DNA of 64,000 nt from JBFAPK01 sp040676675 (GCF_040676675.1 NZ_JBFAPK010000045.1:1-64000), one strand, 5' to 3'. Numbered from the stretch's first letter, positions 24,850 to 33,512 are shown. The notes: generated from the letters alone by a model not told the origin. Program-made: numbers and translations.

Positions 24850-26058
24850 TCATGTCCGGTCCCCGGTCCAGGCCGCTTCGAGGATCGCGGTCAGGCTGGC
24901 GGTGTCGGTCGGGCCGGGGTGGTTCTGGATCAAGCGGGTGACGCCACTGGCCATCTCCGCGAAGCGCGGGAGGTCGGCGCGTGCCACGCCGATGTCCGCC
25001 AAGGTGGGCGGGATGCCGATGTCGGCAAGGAGTCCGTCGAGCCAGGTGAGGAACGTATCCGCGGCCTCGGCATCCGAGGCGTCGGTCACGTCGAGCCCAC
25101 ACACCCCGGCGAGGATGGCCAACCGGTCGCCGATGGCATCCCTGGCCGCGTCCAGCGCGTAGGGCAGTAGCAGCCCGACGCCCAGGCCGTGCGGCGTGTG
25201 CGTGGCTGCGCCGATGGGGTACTGGAGAGCGTGCGGGGCCGCGTTGCCCGCGTGGGAAAATGCGAGCCCGGCAAGCATGGACCCATAGGACATGTCCGCG
25301 CGCGCGTCCGTGTCGCCTCCGTCCCTGACAGCACGACGCAAGCTACGGGCGATCCGCTCCGCGGCCAGCAGCGCGTAGTGGTCGGTGATCGAATTGCGGC
25401 CGAGGAAGACCTGCTCCACCGGGTCGCGCGGTCCGTGGGCCCGGGGTCGCGCGGTGTAGCTTTCCACCGCGTGACAGAACGCGTCGATGCCGGAGTGGGC
25501 GGTGACGGTCGCAGGGCAGGTGTAGGTGAGTTCGGGGTCGACGATGGCGAAGTCGGGCACGATGTGGACGCTGGAAACCCCCACCTTCAGCTCGCGGTCC
25601 GGGTCGGTCAACACCGAGACGGGAGTGAGCTCGGAGCCGGTGCCTGACGTCGTCGGGACCGCGACAAGAGGAATCGTCGGCCCCGGCACCTTCGACTCGC
25701 CGTAGAAGTCGCGCGGCGTCCCACCGTGGCGCCGGATGACGCCGACGATTTTGGCGAGGTCGATCACCGAGCCACCCCCGATGGCGAGGATCACGTCGGC
25801 GTCCACCTCGGCGGCGACCGAGACGGCCAGGGCGACATCGGCGAGGGGCACCTCTGGAGTCGCGTCGGAAAACACCCCGACGACCTCGACCTTCTCCCGC
25901 ACGGCGGCCACGATCTCGGCCACGCGCGGCTGCCTCAAAAGAACCTGGTCGGTCACGACGAGGACTCGCGAGCCGCTTTCGGCCACCACTCGTGGGATGT
26001 TCTGCGCGACCCCTTCGCCCACTATCAGCTGGCGTGGTCCGCGGACGGTCTCAAGCAT
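24850..26058 (-). CDS. Iron-containing alcohol dehydrogenase
   Basis: 402 aa, the full family length. NAD-binding GGGSVIDLAK (~94-103), PTTSGTGSE (~135-143) and metal ligands D192 and H196 (GIDAFCHAVES), H276 (PHALQYP) and H290 (TPHG). The family (group III alcohol dehydrogenases) includes 4-hydroxybutyrate dehydrogenase and maleylacetate reductase. Paired with a succinate-semialdehyde-type dehydrogenase on the same strand, 4-hydroxybutyrate oxidation to succinate semialdehyde is a reasonable guess; maleylacetate reduction is an alternative given the meta-cleavage-type hydrolase nearby. It follows a broken Ldh_2 gene in the same operon. Cytosolic. Confidence 0.88.
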   Translation of the reverse strand: MLETVRGPRQLIVGEGVAQNIPRVVAESGSRVLVVTDQVLLRQPRVAEIVAAVREKVEVVGVFSDATPEVPLADVALAVSVAAEVDADVILAIGGGSVIDLAKIVGVIRRHGGTPRDFYGESKVPGPTIPLVAVPTTSGTGSELTPVSVLTDPDRELKVGVSSVHIVPDFAIVDPELTYTCPATVTAHSGIDAFCHAVESYTARPRAHGPRDPVEQVFLGRNSITDHYALLAAERIARSLRRAVRDGGDTDARADMSYGSMLAGLAFSHAGNAAPHALQYPIGAATHTPHGLGVGLLLPYALDAARDAIGDRLAILAGVCGLDVTDASDAEAADTFLTWLDGLLADIGIPPTLADIGVARADLPRFAEMASGVTRLIQNHPGPTDTASLTAILEAAWTGDRT

Positions 26059-26109
26059 GTCAGTGCCTCTCCGGAACGTCGGCGGCGATGTGCTGGCGGG
26101 ACGTCCAGG

Positions 26110-26470
26110 TCACCCGCGAGACCCGGACGGCGTCGGCAAGGGTGGCCGCCCGGGTGGCGCAAGGCGCGCGCCGGGCGCCCGGACCCGATCGTGCCCGGTC
26201 GCCCTCGGCTCCATCGCGATGAAGACGTCGCCCTTGATGGACGGGTGGGTCGGGTCGAGGGTCCCGCGGACATCGTCGCCAAGGACGGTACGAGTCCGGG
26301 TCGCGACCAGCGCCTCGATCATGAGCCCGAGGGCGTAGCCGTTGGGACCGCCGAAGGGGCTGATCGCCCGAACCACCGCCGCGGGCCGCGGCGGTGGTGC
26401 GCACACCGGCGGAGTCGCCGGCGTCCCGGATGCCAGCGGGTTCGTGCCGGCCCTGGCCCGAGCCCCGCCC
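26110..26470 (-). pseudogene. Ldh_2-family (malate/L-lactate-type) dehydrogenase remnant
   Basis: Minus-strand reading gives AGTNPLASGTPAT and AISPFGGPNGYALGLMIEAL, followed by GDDVRGTLDPTHP and KGDVFIAM: the conserved GTNP and PFGG.GY.L blocks of the Ldh_2 fold (malate, ureidoglycolate and related dehydrogenases). In intact proteins over 100 residues separate these blocks; here about 20 do, so an internal deletion is present. The N-terminus is absent and the C-terminus is shifted. Lies between the aldehyde and alcohol dehydrogenase genes. Confidence 0.7.
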
Positions 26471-26547
26471 CCCCGGGTGGAGGCCGGTCAGGTCATGTGT
26501 GCACAGGGCGCGGTGATCCTTGGCGGGCGCCCGGAGCAGCAGGCCGG

Positions 26548-28008
26548 TCACGGTAGGTCGATCGCCGCGTAGGTGAGGTCGAGGTACTCAAGGATGCCCT
26601 CGTGTGACCCCTCCCTGCCGATCCCGGACTGCTTCACGCCTCCGAACGGAGCTGACGGGTCCGATATCAGACCACGGTTGATGCCGATCATCCCCGTATC
26701 CAGCCCCTCGGCGAACCGGAGCGCCCGTTGGAGGTCACGGGTGAAGACGTAACCGACCAGGCCGTGCTCGGTGTCGTTGGCCTTCGCCATCACCTCGTCG
26801 TCGGACGTGAACGAGATGATCGGCACCACCGGGCCGAAGATCTCCGTCTTCAGCATCCGCGCATCCTCAGGTACGTCGACGAGGACCGTAGGCGGGTAGA
26901 AGTGGCCCGGCCCATCCGGACGCTCGCCGCCCACCAAGACCCGGGCGCCGCGATCGACCGCGTCGGCGACGAGCTCGTCGATCCTGGTGACCGAGGCCTC
27001 GTCGATCAACGCCCCGACGTCCACGCCGTCGTCGAGACCGTGGCCCACCGACAGCGCGCCCATCCGCTCGGCGAAGCGCGCCGTGAACTCCTCGCGCACC
27101 GGCTCCTCGACGTAGATTCGGTTGGCCGCGATGCAGGACTCCCCGATGTTGCGCATCTTGGCCACCATGGCACCGTCCAGCGCGACGTCCAGGTCAGCGT
27201 CGGCACACACGATCAAGGCCGCGTTGCCGCCCAGTTCCATGGAGGTGCGCAGCACGTTGTCCGCAGCCTGTCGTAGCAGCACACGCCCGACCTCGGTCGA
27301 CCCGGTGAACGAGAGCTTGCGGGTCCGACTGTCGGCTAACAGTGCGGAGACCACCTCGCCGGCACGCTTGGTGGTCACCACGTTGACGACGCCCGGGGGA
27401 ACGCCGACCTCCTCCATGATGCGGGCCAGGAACAGCGTGGTAAGTGGCGTCTGGGCTGCTGGCTTGGTGATCGTCGTACAGCCCGCAGCGAGCGCAGGAG
27501 CGATCTTGCGGGCCCCCATGGCCAACGGAAAGTTCCAGGGCGTCACGAAGACGCACGGTCCGACCGGCTTCGGCACGGTGAGGATGCGATATCCACCTGT
27601 GGGCGCGGTGCTGTAGCGCCCCTCGACGCGCACCGCCTCCTCGGCGAACCAACGGAAGAACTCGGCGCCGTACGCTACCTCTGCCCGAGCCTCGGCCAGC
27701 GGCTTGCCCATCTCGAGCGTTATCAGCCGGGCGACCTCCTCGGATCGCTCGGTCAGTGCCCGGTACGTCGCGGTCAACAACTCTGACCGTTTTCGCGGTG
27801 GGGTCGCCGCCCACTCCGCCATTGCCTTGCTCGCCACATCCAGCGCGGCGAGCCCGTCGAGGACGTCGGCGTCCGCCACCTCGGCGATGGTCTTGCCGGT
27901 GGCCGGGTCCTCGACGGCAAAGGTGGCTCCGCTCGCGGCGTCGCGCCAGGCGTCGCCGATCCGGAGCCGCCGGTACTCGGGGGCCAGGACGTTCATCGGG
28001 TCACTCAT
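26548..28008 (-). CDS. NAD(P)-dependent aldehyde dehydrogenase, succinate-semialdehyde type
   Basis: 486 aa, full length. Class-defining motifs: TPWNFP (N159), FTGSTEVGR, MELGGNAALIV with general base E258, and nucleophile C292 in RNIGESCIAANR, which resembles the NAGQ.C.CANR of GabD-type enzymes; the C-terminus has FGGVKQSGIGREGSHEGI. Oxidises an aldehyde, most likely succinate semialdehyde, to the acid. ATG 28008 has GGAGG 6-7 nt upstream. First gene of the leftward operon (then the Ldh_2 remnant and the iron alcohol dehydrogenase) and divergent from the GntR gene, which is probably its regulator. Confidence 0.9.
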   Translation of the reverse strand: MSDPMNVLAPEYRRLRIGDAWRDAASGATFAVEDPATGKTIAEVADADVLDGLAALDVASKAMAEWAATPPRKRSELLTATYRALTERSEEVARLITLEMGKPLAEARAEVAYGAEFFRWFAEEAVRVEGRYSTAPTGGYRILTVPKPVGPCVFVTPWNFPLAMGARKIAPALAAGCTTITKPAAQTPLTTLFLARIMEEVGVPPGVVNVVTTKRAGEVVSALLADSRTRKLSFTGSTEVGRVLLRQAADNVLRTSMELGGNAALIVCADADLDVALDGAMVAKMRNIGESCIAANRIYVEEPVREEFTARFAERMGALSVGHGLDDGVDVGALIDEASVTRIDELVADAVDRGARVLVGGERPDGPGHFYPPTVLVDVPEDARMLKTEIFGPVVPIISFTSDDEVMAKANDTEHGLVGYVFTRDLQRALRFAEGLDTGMIGINRGLISDPSAPFGGVKQSGIGREGSHEGILEYLDLTYAAIDLP

Positions 28009-28226
28009 TGCGTCGCCTCCTGTGATCTTCTTGGTGATGTCCGGCGTGCCTCAGCGACCGCGCTATGCGCCTAATACGGACGGGTCACCCGCGCTCGTCG
28101 GGGACGAGGTTGCCGAGCAGGTCGAAGAGTGGAGCGAGGCCGGCGGTTCCGCGATGGTGCCAGATCAAGATCATCCGACACTTTTCCTATACGATCTGCC
28201 GGGGGCGTCAGCATGCCGCAGCGTTG

Positions 28227-28238
28227 TGACTGATGTCA
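28227..28238. promoter_or_regulatory. Possible GntR operator dyad
   Basis: TGAC-TGAT-GTCA dyad 40 nt before the gntR start, in the 269-bp divergent region shared with the aldehyde dehydrogenase operon. Position is right for an FCD-type regulator but the dyad is short. Confidence 0.3.
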
Positions 28239-28277
28239 ACAGGTTCGCGACGGCGCAAGAAGGGACCTCAGGTCACG

Positions 28278-29021
28278 ATGGACGACGAAGCGATGATCGC
28301 GCCGGGCCGTAGGGCCGTGACGGGCGGAATGCCGCCGGGAAGATCTGGCGGCCGGCTTGCCGACGAGGTGTACGACACGCTGCTCGGACAGCTGATGTCG
28401 CTACGGATTGAGCCTGGCTCCCGCGTCACGATCGACGTCCTGGCGCGGGAGCTGGGGGTCTCGCAGACTCCGATCCGAGACGCTCTGAACCGCATGGAGG
28501 CCGAGGGCCTGGTCGTACGTGTGCCCCATGCTGGCTACCGCATTCCTCCCCAGATCACCCGTCACCGATTCGAGGACATGCTCGAGGTTCGCCTGCTCCT
28601 CGAGCCGGCAGCGGCGCGCAGATCCGCCGAACGCGCGTCCTTGGAGCAGGTGGCCGGTCTGCGACGAATGCTGGAGGAGATGGCAGAACTGGAGGGGGGC
28701 AACGGGCCCATGGCCTATGGCGCCTTCGGGCTACGCGACGCCGCTTTTCACGATCTCGTCGCCCTGAGCGCGGAGAACCAGGTCATCCGTGAAGCGCTCG
28801 CTCGCCTGCACAGTCATGTGCACCTCTTCCGGCTTCACCACGACACCCAGGTCACTCACTTGGCCATGGCCGAGCACGAGGACGTTGTGGCCGCGATCGC
28901 CGCGCGTGATCCCGACGCCGCCGCCTACGCGATGCGTCGGCACATCTTGCGGTCCGGCGAGCGTTTCCGACGATTGTTCGACGAGGTCAAGGGCGCGGAC
29001 GGAATGGCGGTAGAGGCTTGA
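28278..29021 (+). CDS. GntR/FadR-type (FCD) transcriptional regulator
   Basis: 247 aa from ATG 28278 (AAGGGA upstream). N-terminal winged helix: LADEVYDTLLGQLMSLRIEP, ARELGVSQTPIRDALNRMEA, then GLVVRVPHAGYRI. The C-terminal FCD ligand domain (~95-235) keeps the Asp/His metal set: RDAAFHDLV, HSHVHLFR, AEHEDVVAAI and MRRHI. FCD regulators bind small organic acids and repress adjacent catabolic genes. Divergent from the aldehyde dehydrogenase operon and upstream of the DJ-1 and hydrolase genes, so it likely controls both arms. Confidence 0.92.
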   Translation: MDDEAMIAPGRRAVTGGMPPGRSGGRLADEVYDTLLGQLMSLRIEPGSRVTIDVLARELGVSQTPIRDALNRMEAEGLVVRVPHAGYRIPPQITRHRFEDMLEVRLLLEPAAARRSAERASLEQVAGLRRMLEEMAELEGGNGPMAYGAFGLRDAAFHDLVALSAENQVIREALARLHSHVHLFRLHHDTQVTHLAMAEHEDVVAAIAARDPDAAAYAMRRHILRSGERFRRLFDEVKGADGMAVEA

Positions 29022-29108
29022 CGGGCGGGCGGGGCCGAGGAATGCTAGCCCAACCGGATCGGATCGGATTGGATCTCCACCACCCGCCCCAGATGCGAGG
29101 AGAAGCAG

Positions 29109-29678
29109 GTGCCCAGAGCGCTGCTCCTGACCGGCGACGCCGCCGAGGAACTCGACACCATGTATCCCTACTATCGCGTGCAGGAGGGCGGCTGGGACGT
29201 CGACGTCTCGTCACGGACGATGCGTGACGTGCAGCTGGTCATCCACGAGTTCGACCCCAACTCCGACGCCTACGTGGAGAAGAACGGTCGGAAGCTGCCG
29301 GTCGACGTGCCCTGGGCCGATGTCGACCTCGAGCGCTACGACGCCCTCATCATCCCCGGGGGACGTGCCCCCGAGTGGATCCGGGTCGACACCGACGTCA
29401 GGCGCATCACCGAGCACTTCTTCGCGCGCAACCTCCCCGTCGCGCTGGTGTGTCACGGCGCGCAGGTACCAGCGGTGTACGGATTACTGAAGGGTCGAAA
29501 GACGGCGTGCTTTCCCCCCATCACCGGGGACATGGAGAACGCGGGCGCGACGGTCGTCGACGCTCCCGACGTCGTGGACGGCAACCTCGTCTCCTGCCGG
29601 GGGTGGCCCGACATGCCGCAATTCGGCAGGGCGATGATGGAGCTCTTTTCGAAGTCCGTCAACCCCGCATCGGCATGA
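29109..29678 (+). CDS. DJ-1/PfpI-family protein
   Basis: 189 aa from GTG 29109 with AGGAGA about 6 nt upstream. Flavodoxin-like DJ-1/PfpI fold: YDALIIPGGRAPEWIR, then the nucleophile elbow VALVCHGAQVPA with the reactive Cys, and a final GNLVSCRGWPDMPQFG. Members are glyoxalase-like deglycases, amidases or hydratases acting on reactive carbonyls. In this cluster a role on a reactive aldehyde or isonitrile-like intermediate is possible; the substrate is not known. Follows the GntR gene by 87 nt and precedes the hydrolase by 19 nt. Confidence 0.88.
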   Translation: MPRALLLTGDAAEELDTMYPYYRVQEGGWDVDVSSRTMRDVQLVIHEFDPNSDAYVEKNGRKLPVDVPWADVDLERYDALIIPGGRAPEWIRVDTDVRRITEHFFARNLPVALVCHGAQVPAVYGLLKGRKTACFPPITGDMENAGATVVDAPDVVDGNLVSCRGWPDMPQFGRAMMELFSKSVNPASA

Positions 29679-29697
29679 CCACACCTGGCCTGCCCCG

Positions 29698-30519
29698 GTG
29701 ACGGCACTTCGGACCGTCACAGTCGACGGCTCCCCCGTCCACGTCCTGGAGAGCGGCACCGGGCCCGCGGTGCTGATGCTGCACGGCTCCGGACCCGGCA
29801 CGACCGGGTCCGGCGCCTGGGCAACGACGGCGCAGGCGCTGGGCACGTCCTGGCACCTGGTGGTTCCTGACCAGGCGGGGTTCGGCCGTACACCTATCCC
29901 GGCGGGCTCCAGGGGTGGGCTCCGGCTGTGGACGGAGCAGGCCGCGGGCCTGATGGATGCTCTCGGTATCGAGCACTACGCCGTGGTGGGTCACTCCATG
30001 GGCGGTGCCGTGGCACTGGCGTTGGCCGCCGCGCGCCCCCAGCAGGTCACCCGTGTCGTGGCGGTCTCAACGATGGGTGCCCCTGGGGCGCCGCTGTCCG
30101 CCGAGCTCGACGCGGTCTGGGCCGCCCCCGCCGGCCCGCTCGGGGCACGAGACATGCTGAGTCGCCTCGTCCTCGACCAAGCGCTCGTGACCGACGCGGC
30201 CGTCGATGCCCGTGCAGCTGCGATGCGAGCGGGGGCGGCCGCATTCGCGTCGTTGTTTCCTCCACCCAGGGCACGATGGGTCGACGATCTCACCCTCTCG
30301 GCGCACACGCTGGCAGCGGTCCGCGCGCCCGTGCTACTCGTGCACGGCGCCGAGGACCGAGTCACCCCGCTCGGGACGGCAGCCCAGCCCCTGCTCGAAC
30401 ACCTGGCCGATGTCCGTCTGCACGTGCTTGGCCGATGCGGGCACGTGCCGGCGATCGAGCACCCGCACGAGTTCAGGCAACTGTTGTCGTGCTTCCTCCA
30501 CCGGAACCGAGGTCACTAA
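29698..30519 (+). CDS. Alpha/beta hydrolase, meta-cleavage product hydrolase type
   Basis: 273 aa from GTG 29698. Oxyanion block LHGSGPGTTGSGAW, VPDQAGFGRT, nucleophile elbow GHSMGG, acid AEDRVTPL and base His in GRCGHVPAIEHP give a complete Ser-Asp-His triad. The LHGSGPG...W and PD..GFG pattern is that of C-C bond hydrolases of aromatic meta-cleavage pathways (BphD/TodF/HsaD group), though simple esterases can look alike. Last gene of the GntR-DJ1-hydrolase group and followed by a small hairpin. Its presence suggests the cluster handles breakdown products of an aromatic or cyclic compound; no ring-cleaving dioxygenase is in the window. Confidence 0.85.
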   Translation: MTALRTVTVDGSPVHVLESGTGPAVLMLHGSGPGTTGSGAWATTAQALGTSWHLVVPDQAGFGRTPIPAGSRGGLRLWTEQAAGLMDALGIEHYAVVGHSMGGAVALALAAARPQQVTRVVAVSTMGAPGAPLSAELDAVWAAPAGPLGARDMLSRLVLDQALVTDAAVDARAAAMRAGAAAFASLFPPPRARWVDDLTLSAHTLAAVRAPVLLVHGAEDRVTPLGTAAQPLLEHLADVRLHVLGRCGHVPAIEHPHEFRQLLSCFLHRNRGH

Positions 30520-30521
30520 TT

Positions 30522-30540
30522 GCTGCGGCGGATCCGCAGC
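30522..30540 (+). terminator. Hairpin after the hydrolase gene
   Basis: GCTGCGG / CCGCAGC, 7-bp stem with a 5-nt loop, directly after the stop codon. Short but well placed. Confidence 0.45.
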
Positions 30541-30672
30541 CCGTGCTCAAGCAGATCAGCATGAAGCAGACGTGATCCGCGCAGAAGCCAACGCCCTCTC
30601 CGAGCCCGAACCATGCGGCTGCGGGGCGGATGGTTCGGGACGACGCGCCTGCTCCTAGGCCGCGTTCGATAA

Positions 30673-30888
30673 GGGCGGTCGAGCCGAGGCGGAGTCCAGA
30701 CGGCGGTCCGGGAAGCCCATCTGCATCTGCCGTTGGCGGTACGTCGGTGGTGCCGCCTCGCGGCCGGGGACCGGGTACTGCTCGCCGTCGACCGCGCCGA
30801 GGATGTGCTCGCGGCGTATCCCCTCGCGATACTCGACCGGCTGCTTGCCGTGCCGCACGCTTCGGCAACGGGTGGTGGGGCGCCATGA
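30673..30888 (+). pseudogene. AbrB-like small DNA-binding protein remnant
   Basis: Frame reads HLHLPLAVRRWCRLAAGDRV then LLAVDRAEDVLAAYPLAILD, resembling the C-terminal half of AbrB/MazE-like proteins that sit directly before integrases in actinomycetes. The TGA at 30886-30888 overlaps the integrase ATG as ATGA, preserving the original coupling. The 5' half is lost (in-frame stop at 30670). Confidence 0.5.
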
Positions 30889-31610
30889 GCCAGACGAGTG
30901 CCGGCCGGCCGGAGTTGGAGGCGGTCCGGCTGCTGCTGGAACGGATGGGGATCTCCCCCGCCGACCTGCTGCAGGTACGACCCGCGCGGCCGCCGGCCCC
31001 CACGTTCGCCGAGTACGCACCGGTCGTCGCAGCCGCCGAATCACCCGGAACGCGCCGAGCGTACGGCTCGTACCGGAACCGGGTGATACAGGCCTGGGGT
31101 GACCGACGCATCGACGAACCCCTGCCCTCCGAGATCGAACAGTTGCGCTCCCAGGTCCAGGCCAACGCGGTGGCGCGACGCAACCCCCGAGGCCGACGAT
31201 CCGCCGCCGAGTACCTGGTAGCCGCGCTGCGATGCCTGTACTCCCGGGGCGGTGGCCGACGGATACCTGGACGCGGCCGACACCCCGGCGTTGAAGGTGG
31301 ACAACCCGCCGCCGCGGCGGCGCCTTGGCGTTGCGCCCGTGCAACCTGGACACCGACCAATGCCCGATTCTTCCTGCGGGAGTTGGGCGGCACGTTCCGC
31401 TGGCAGCCGGTCTCACCGACGCTGATGCGGCATTTGCTGGCCCATCCCGCCGAGCGGGGTCACGGCGATCGTGACCTCCCGTTGCTGCGCTACCGCGATG
31501 GACGGCCGCTGACCCACCGGCGCCGACCGCGAGTTGAACCAGTCGATTCGGGTGCGGCGCCGCGCCCGCGGCGGCTGAGGATCGCGCCCACACGCCGCCG
31601 CCGGCCGTAG
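30885..31610 (+). pseudogene. Tyrosine integrase remnant
   Basis: ATG 30885 opens an intact N-terminal core-binding domain (PTFAEYAPVVAAAESPGTRR, AYGSYRNRVIQAWGDRRID, AALRCLYSRG). After ~31240 the frame shifts: ADGYLDAADTPALKVDN is in another frame. Most of the catalytic domain is then deleted, and a piece resumes as GGTFRWQPVSPTLMRHLLAH and LLRYRDGRPLTHRR. The HxxR and Tyr nucleophile are absent. Not functional. With the 24.4-kb remnant it brackets the catabolic cluster. Confidence 0.8.
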
Positions 31611-31718
31611 GCGTCGACCTCCTCGCCGTCGGCGCCGCAGCCCGACCCGCTGTTGGGGATAGCAGGCGGAACCACGGCCAAACGAAGGTCCGTGTCGTTA
31701 TCCCTCCGACCGACAGCC

Positions 31719-32732
31719 ATGCAGCAGCTACCGAACGCGCTGGCCCGTCACATCGACACGGCCGGCACCCCGCTGACTGGCGGGCCCGGCAGGAGGGCGG
31801 AGCTGGCTGCGCCCACGACCCGAAGGGACGGCATGGAGGGCATTCAACCGCTCCTCGCCCCGCTGGCAACGCTCGCGGCGCAGGGCGCGGAATACGACTG
31901 GGCAGGCCACGACGAGCTGCGGCTCGACAGCCGCTACCGGACCCGCCAACTCCCCCTGCTCCACGATCGGCCCCGGGCCGCGCTCGGCCCCGACACCGGG
32001 CCAGGCGAGTACTGGCCGCCGGTCCGCTCCATCGTCGTGCCGATCGACGGACATCTGGTGGCCGCGGATCCGCAGATGCGGGCGTTTCTGACCGAGCTGG
32101 CCAGGAGCGCCGTCGGTAAGCTCGTCTGGTGGCAAGGCCTCGTTCTACGGGCGGACCGCACGCACGCCACCCTCGTACCTGACAACCAGAGCGAGCCCGA
32201 TCCAGACCCCAGCTCCGGCGGCAGCAGCGGCGGCGTGATGGTGCTCGTGCGTGGCCCCTGGATCGGCCGGATGAACACCGGGCGCATCTACCTGCCAGTC
32301 CAGGCCGCCGACCGGCACTGCGCCACCTACCTCGCGCAGGTACGCGCACGGGCCGGCGCCGAGCGTCGGCCACTGCTGGCCGGGTACCTCCAGCTCACGG
32401 GAGCGGTGACCGGTGCCGGTTACCGGGAACTGCGCGACTTGGTCGCGACCTACCAGAGCATGGCGATCCCGATGCCCGTGCGGCAGCTGTGGGTCATGGA
32501 CACGATGGACGACCTTGTCCTGCGCTCCGAGGTGACCGCACGGATTCCGCTCACAGCCAACCGGGCGCCCGACCCAATGCCAGCCGGCACTAACCCGCAG
32601 CAGCCCTCCGGCACGGGGTCCCGCACCGCGCTGACCGACGACCTCGCCACGGCCGATACCGTCCAACCGCAGGTCAGACCTCAAGCTGGTTCGAGCACCT
32701 CGGTGCGGTCGTCTGGCAGCAAGGACGAGTAG
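31719..32732 (+). CDS. Hypothetical protein
   Basis: About 337 aa from ATG 31719; ATG 31833 is another possible start. Not recognised. The middle (~60-285) looks folded, with WPPVRSIVVPIDGHLVAADP, KLVWWQGLVLRADRTHATLV and GPWIGRMNTGRIYLPVQAAD; the C-terminal ~50 residues are Pro/Thr/Ser-rich and probably disordered. No signal peptide or membrane span. It sits among mobile-element remnants and its 3' end abuts an SDR remnant on the other strand, so it may itself be a cargo leftover. Coding character is supported by length and codon bias only. Confidence 0.5.
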   Translation: MQQLPNALARHIDTAGTPLTGGPGRRAELAAPTTRRDGMEGIQPLLAPLATLAAQGAEYDWAGHDELRLDSRYRTRQLPLLHDRPRAALGPDTGPGEYWPPVRSIVVPIDGHLVAADPQMRAFLTELARSAVGKLVWWQGLVLRADRTHATLVPDNQSEPDPDPSSGGSSGGVMVLVRGPWIGRMNTGRIYLPVQAADRHCATYLAQVRARAGAERRPLLAGYLQLTGAVTGAGYRELRDLVATYQSMAIPMPVRQLWVMDTMDDLVLRSEVTARIPLTANRAPDPMPAGTNPQQPSGTGSRTALTDDLATADTVQPQVRPQAGSSTSVRSSGSKDE

Positions 32733-32744
32733 CGGGCGGTAGGT

Positions 32745-32885
32745 GCCTGCTTTCGTCCGCGCCCAGCACCAGGCGCAGCGGGAATCGTAGCGCGTCGAGC
32801 GCGGCGCGGACGGCGGCCGTGGCCTTGGCCGGGTCGCCGATCTGCCCGCCATCGTTCTCCTTGACGATCTCGCGCTGGCGCCGAC
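32745..32885 (-). pseudogene. Short-chain dehydrogenase C-terminal remnant
   Basis: Minus strand reads IVKENDGGQIGDPAKATAAV then RAALDALRFPLRLVLGADES, the typical C-terminal end of SDR proteins in the GDPAKAA..I..AL....PPLRL.LG pattern. No Rossmann domain or start is present upstream. It lies divergently next to the TetR remnant, a common SDR/TetR pairing. Confidence 0.6.
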
Positions 32886-33149
32886 TCCAACATGCACAGA
32901 GTCAGCGGTTCTCGGGTGGACGGAGACTGACGGCATCGTGGCATTGCTTCGGTCATGGCGCGCTACGCCTTCGAAGACCCGAGCCGTAGCCAGATCAAGG
33001 TAGACATCTACTGCGGATTCAGCACGGCAACCGTTCGCTCCTCGGCGACGATCGTCTCGCCGGCCTGGACGGGCAGTGGGCGGCCCGGTCCCGCGAGGAG
33101 CAAACGGCCTGGTTCAGTGCGGCCCAACGAACTCGGTCCGCACGCTCCA

Positions 33150-33512
33150 TGCGAAATCCTCGACGCGGCGAACCGGCTGATGTTCGTACGCGGCGTGAAC
33201 GCGACGACCCTTGACGATGTCCTTGAGGCAAGCCAGACGAGTGATTCTCGGCTTTATCACCACTTCACCGACAAGCAGGAGCTCGTGCGCGCGTTGGTCA
33301 AATATCGAGGCGCGCTTGTGCTTCAGCGCGAGCGCGGAGGGCTCGAACGACTGAGATCGTTCTCAGGGCTGGTCCGGTGGCGTAACGCGGTGCCGTAACG
33401 CGCTGGTCCAGGCCAACTCGCCGAACAACGGCAAATATGGATGCGGTCTCGGGTCGATGGCTGTCGAGCTGTCCGATCAAGATGAGCAGGCTCGATCGAT
33501 GCTGGCGGTGGC
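33150..33512 (+). pseudogene. TetR-family regulator inactivated by a 13-bp duplication
   Basis: Helix-turn-helix half is intact: CEILDAANRLMFVRGVNATT, LDDVLEASQTSDSRLYHHFT, DKQELVRALV, continuing to SGLVRWRNA. There the frame ends at a TAA (33396-33398). The ligand-domain continuation is in the next frame: LVQANSPNNGKYGCGLGSMA then VELSDQDEQARSML, matching the YGC.LGS..EL.D.D family pattern. The break coincides with a 13-bp tandem duplication at 33381-33402. The C-terminus is cut by transposase sequence at 33513, and the 5' start is lost. Confidence 0.75.
33381..33402 (+). repeat. 13-bp duplication CGTAACGCGGTGC/CGTAACGCG
   Basis: CGTAACGCG occurs at 33381-33389 and again at 33394-33402, 13 nt apart, exactly where the TetR frame breaks. 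Removing one copy restores the frame. Confidence 0.8.

Noticed and set aside
32955..33398. 147-codon plus-strand frame beginning MARYAFEDPSRS as a real TetR gene
   Set aside because: The first ~60 residues are unrelated and low-complexity; only the later part is TetR, and the ligand domain is in another frame, so it is a pseudogene.
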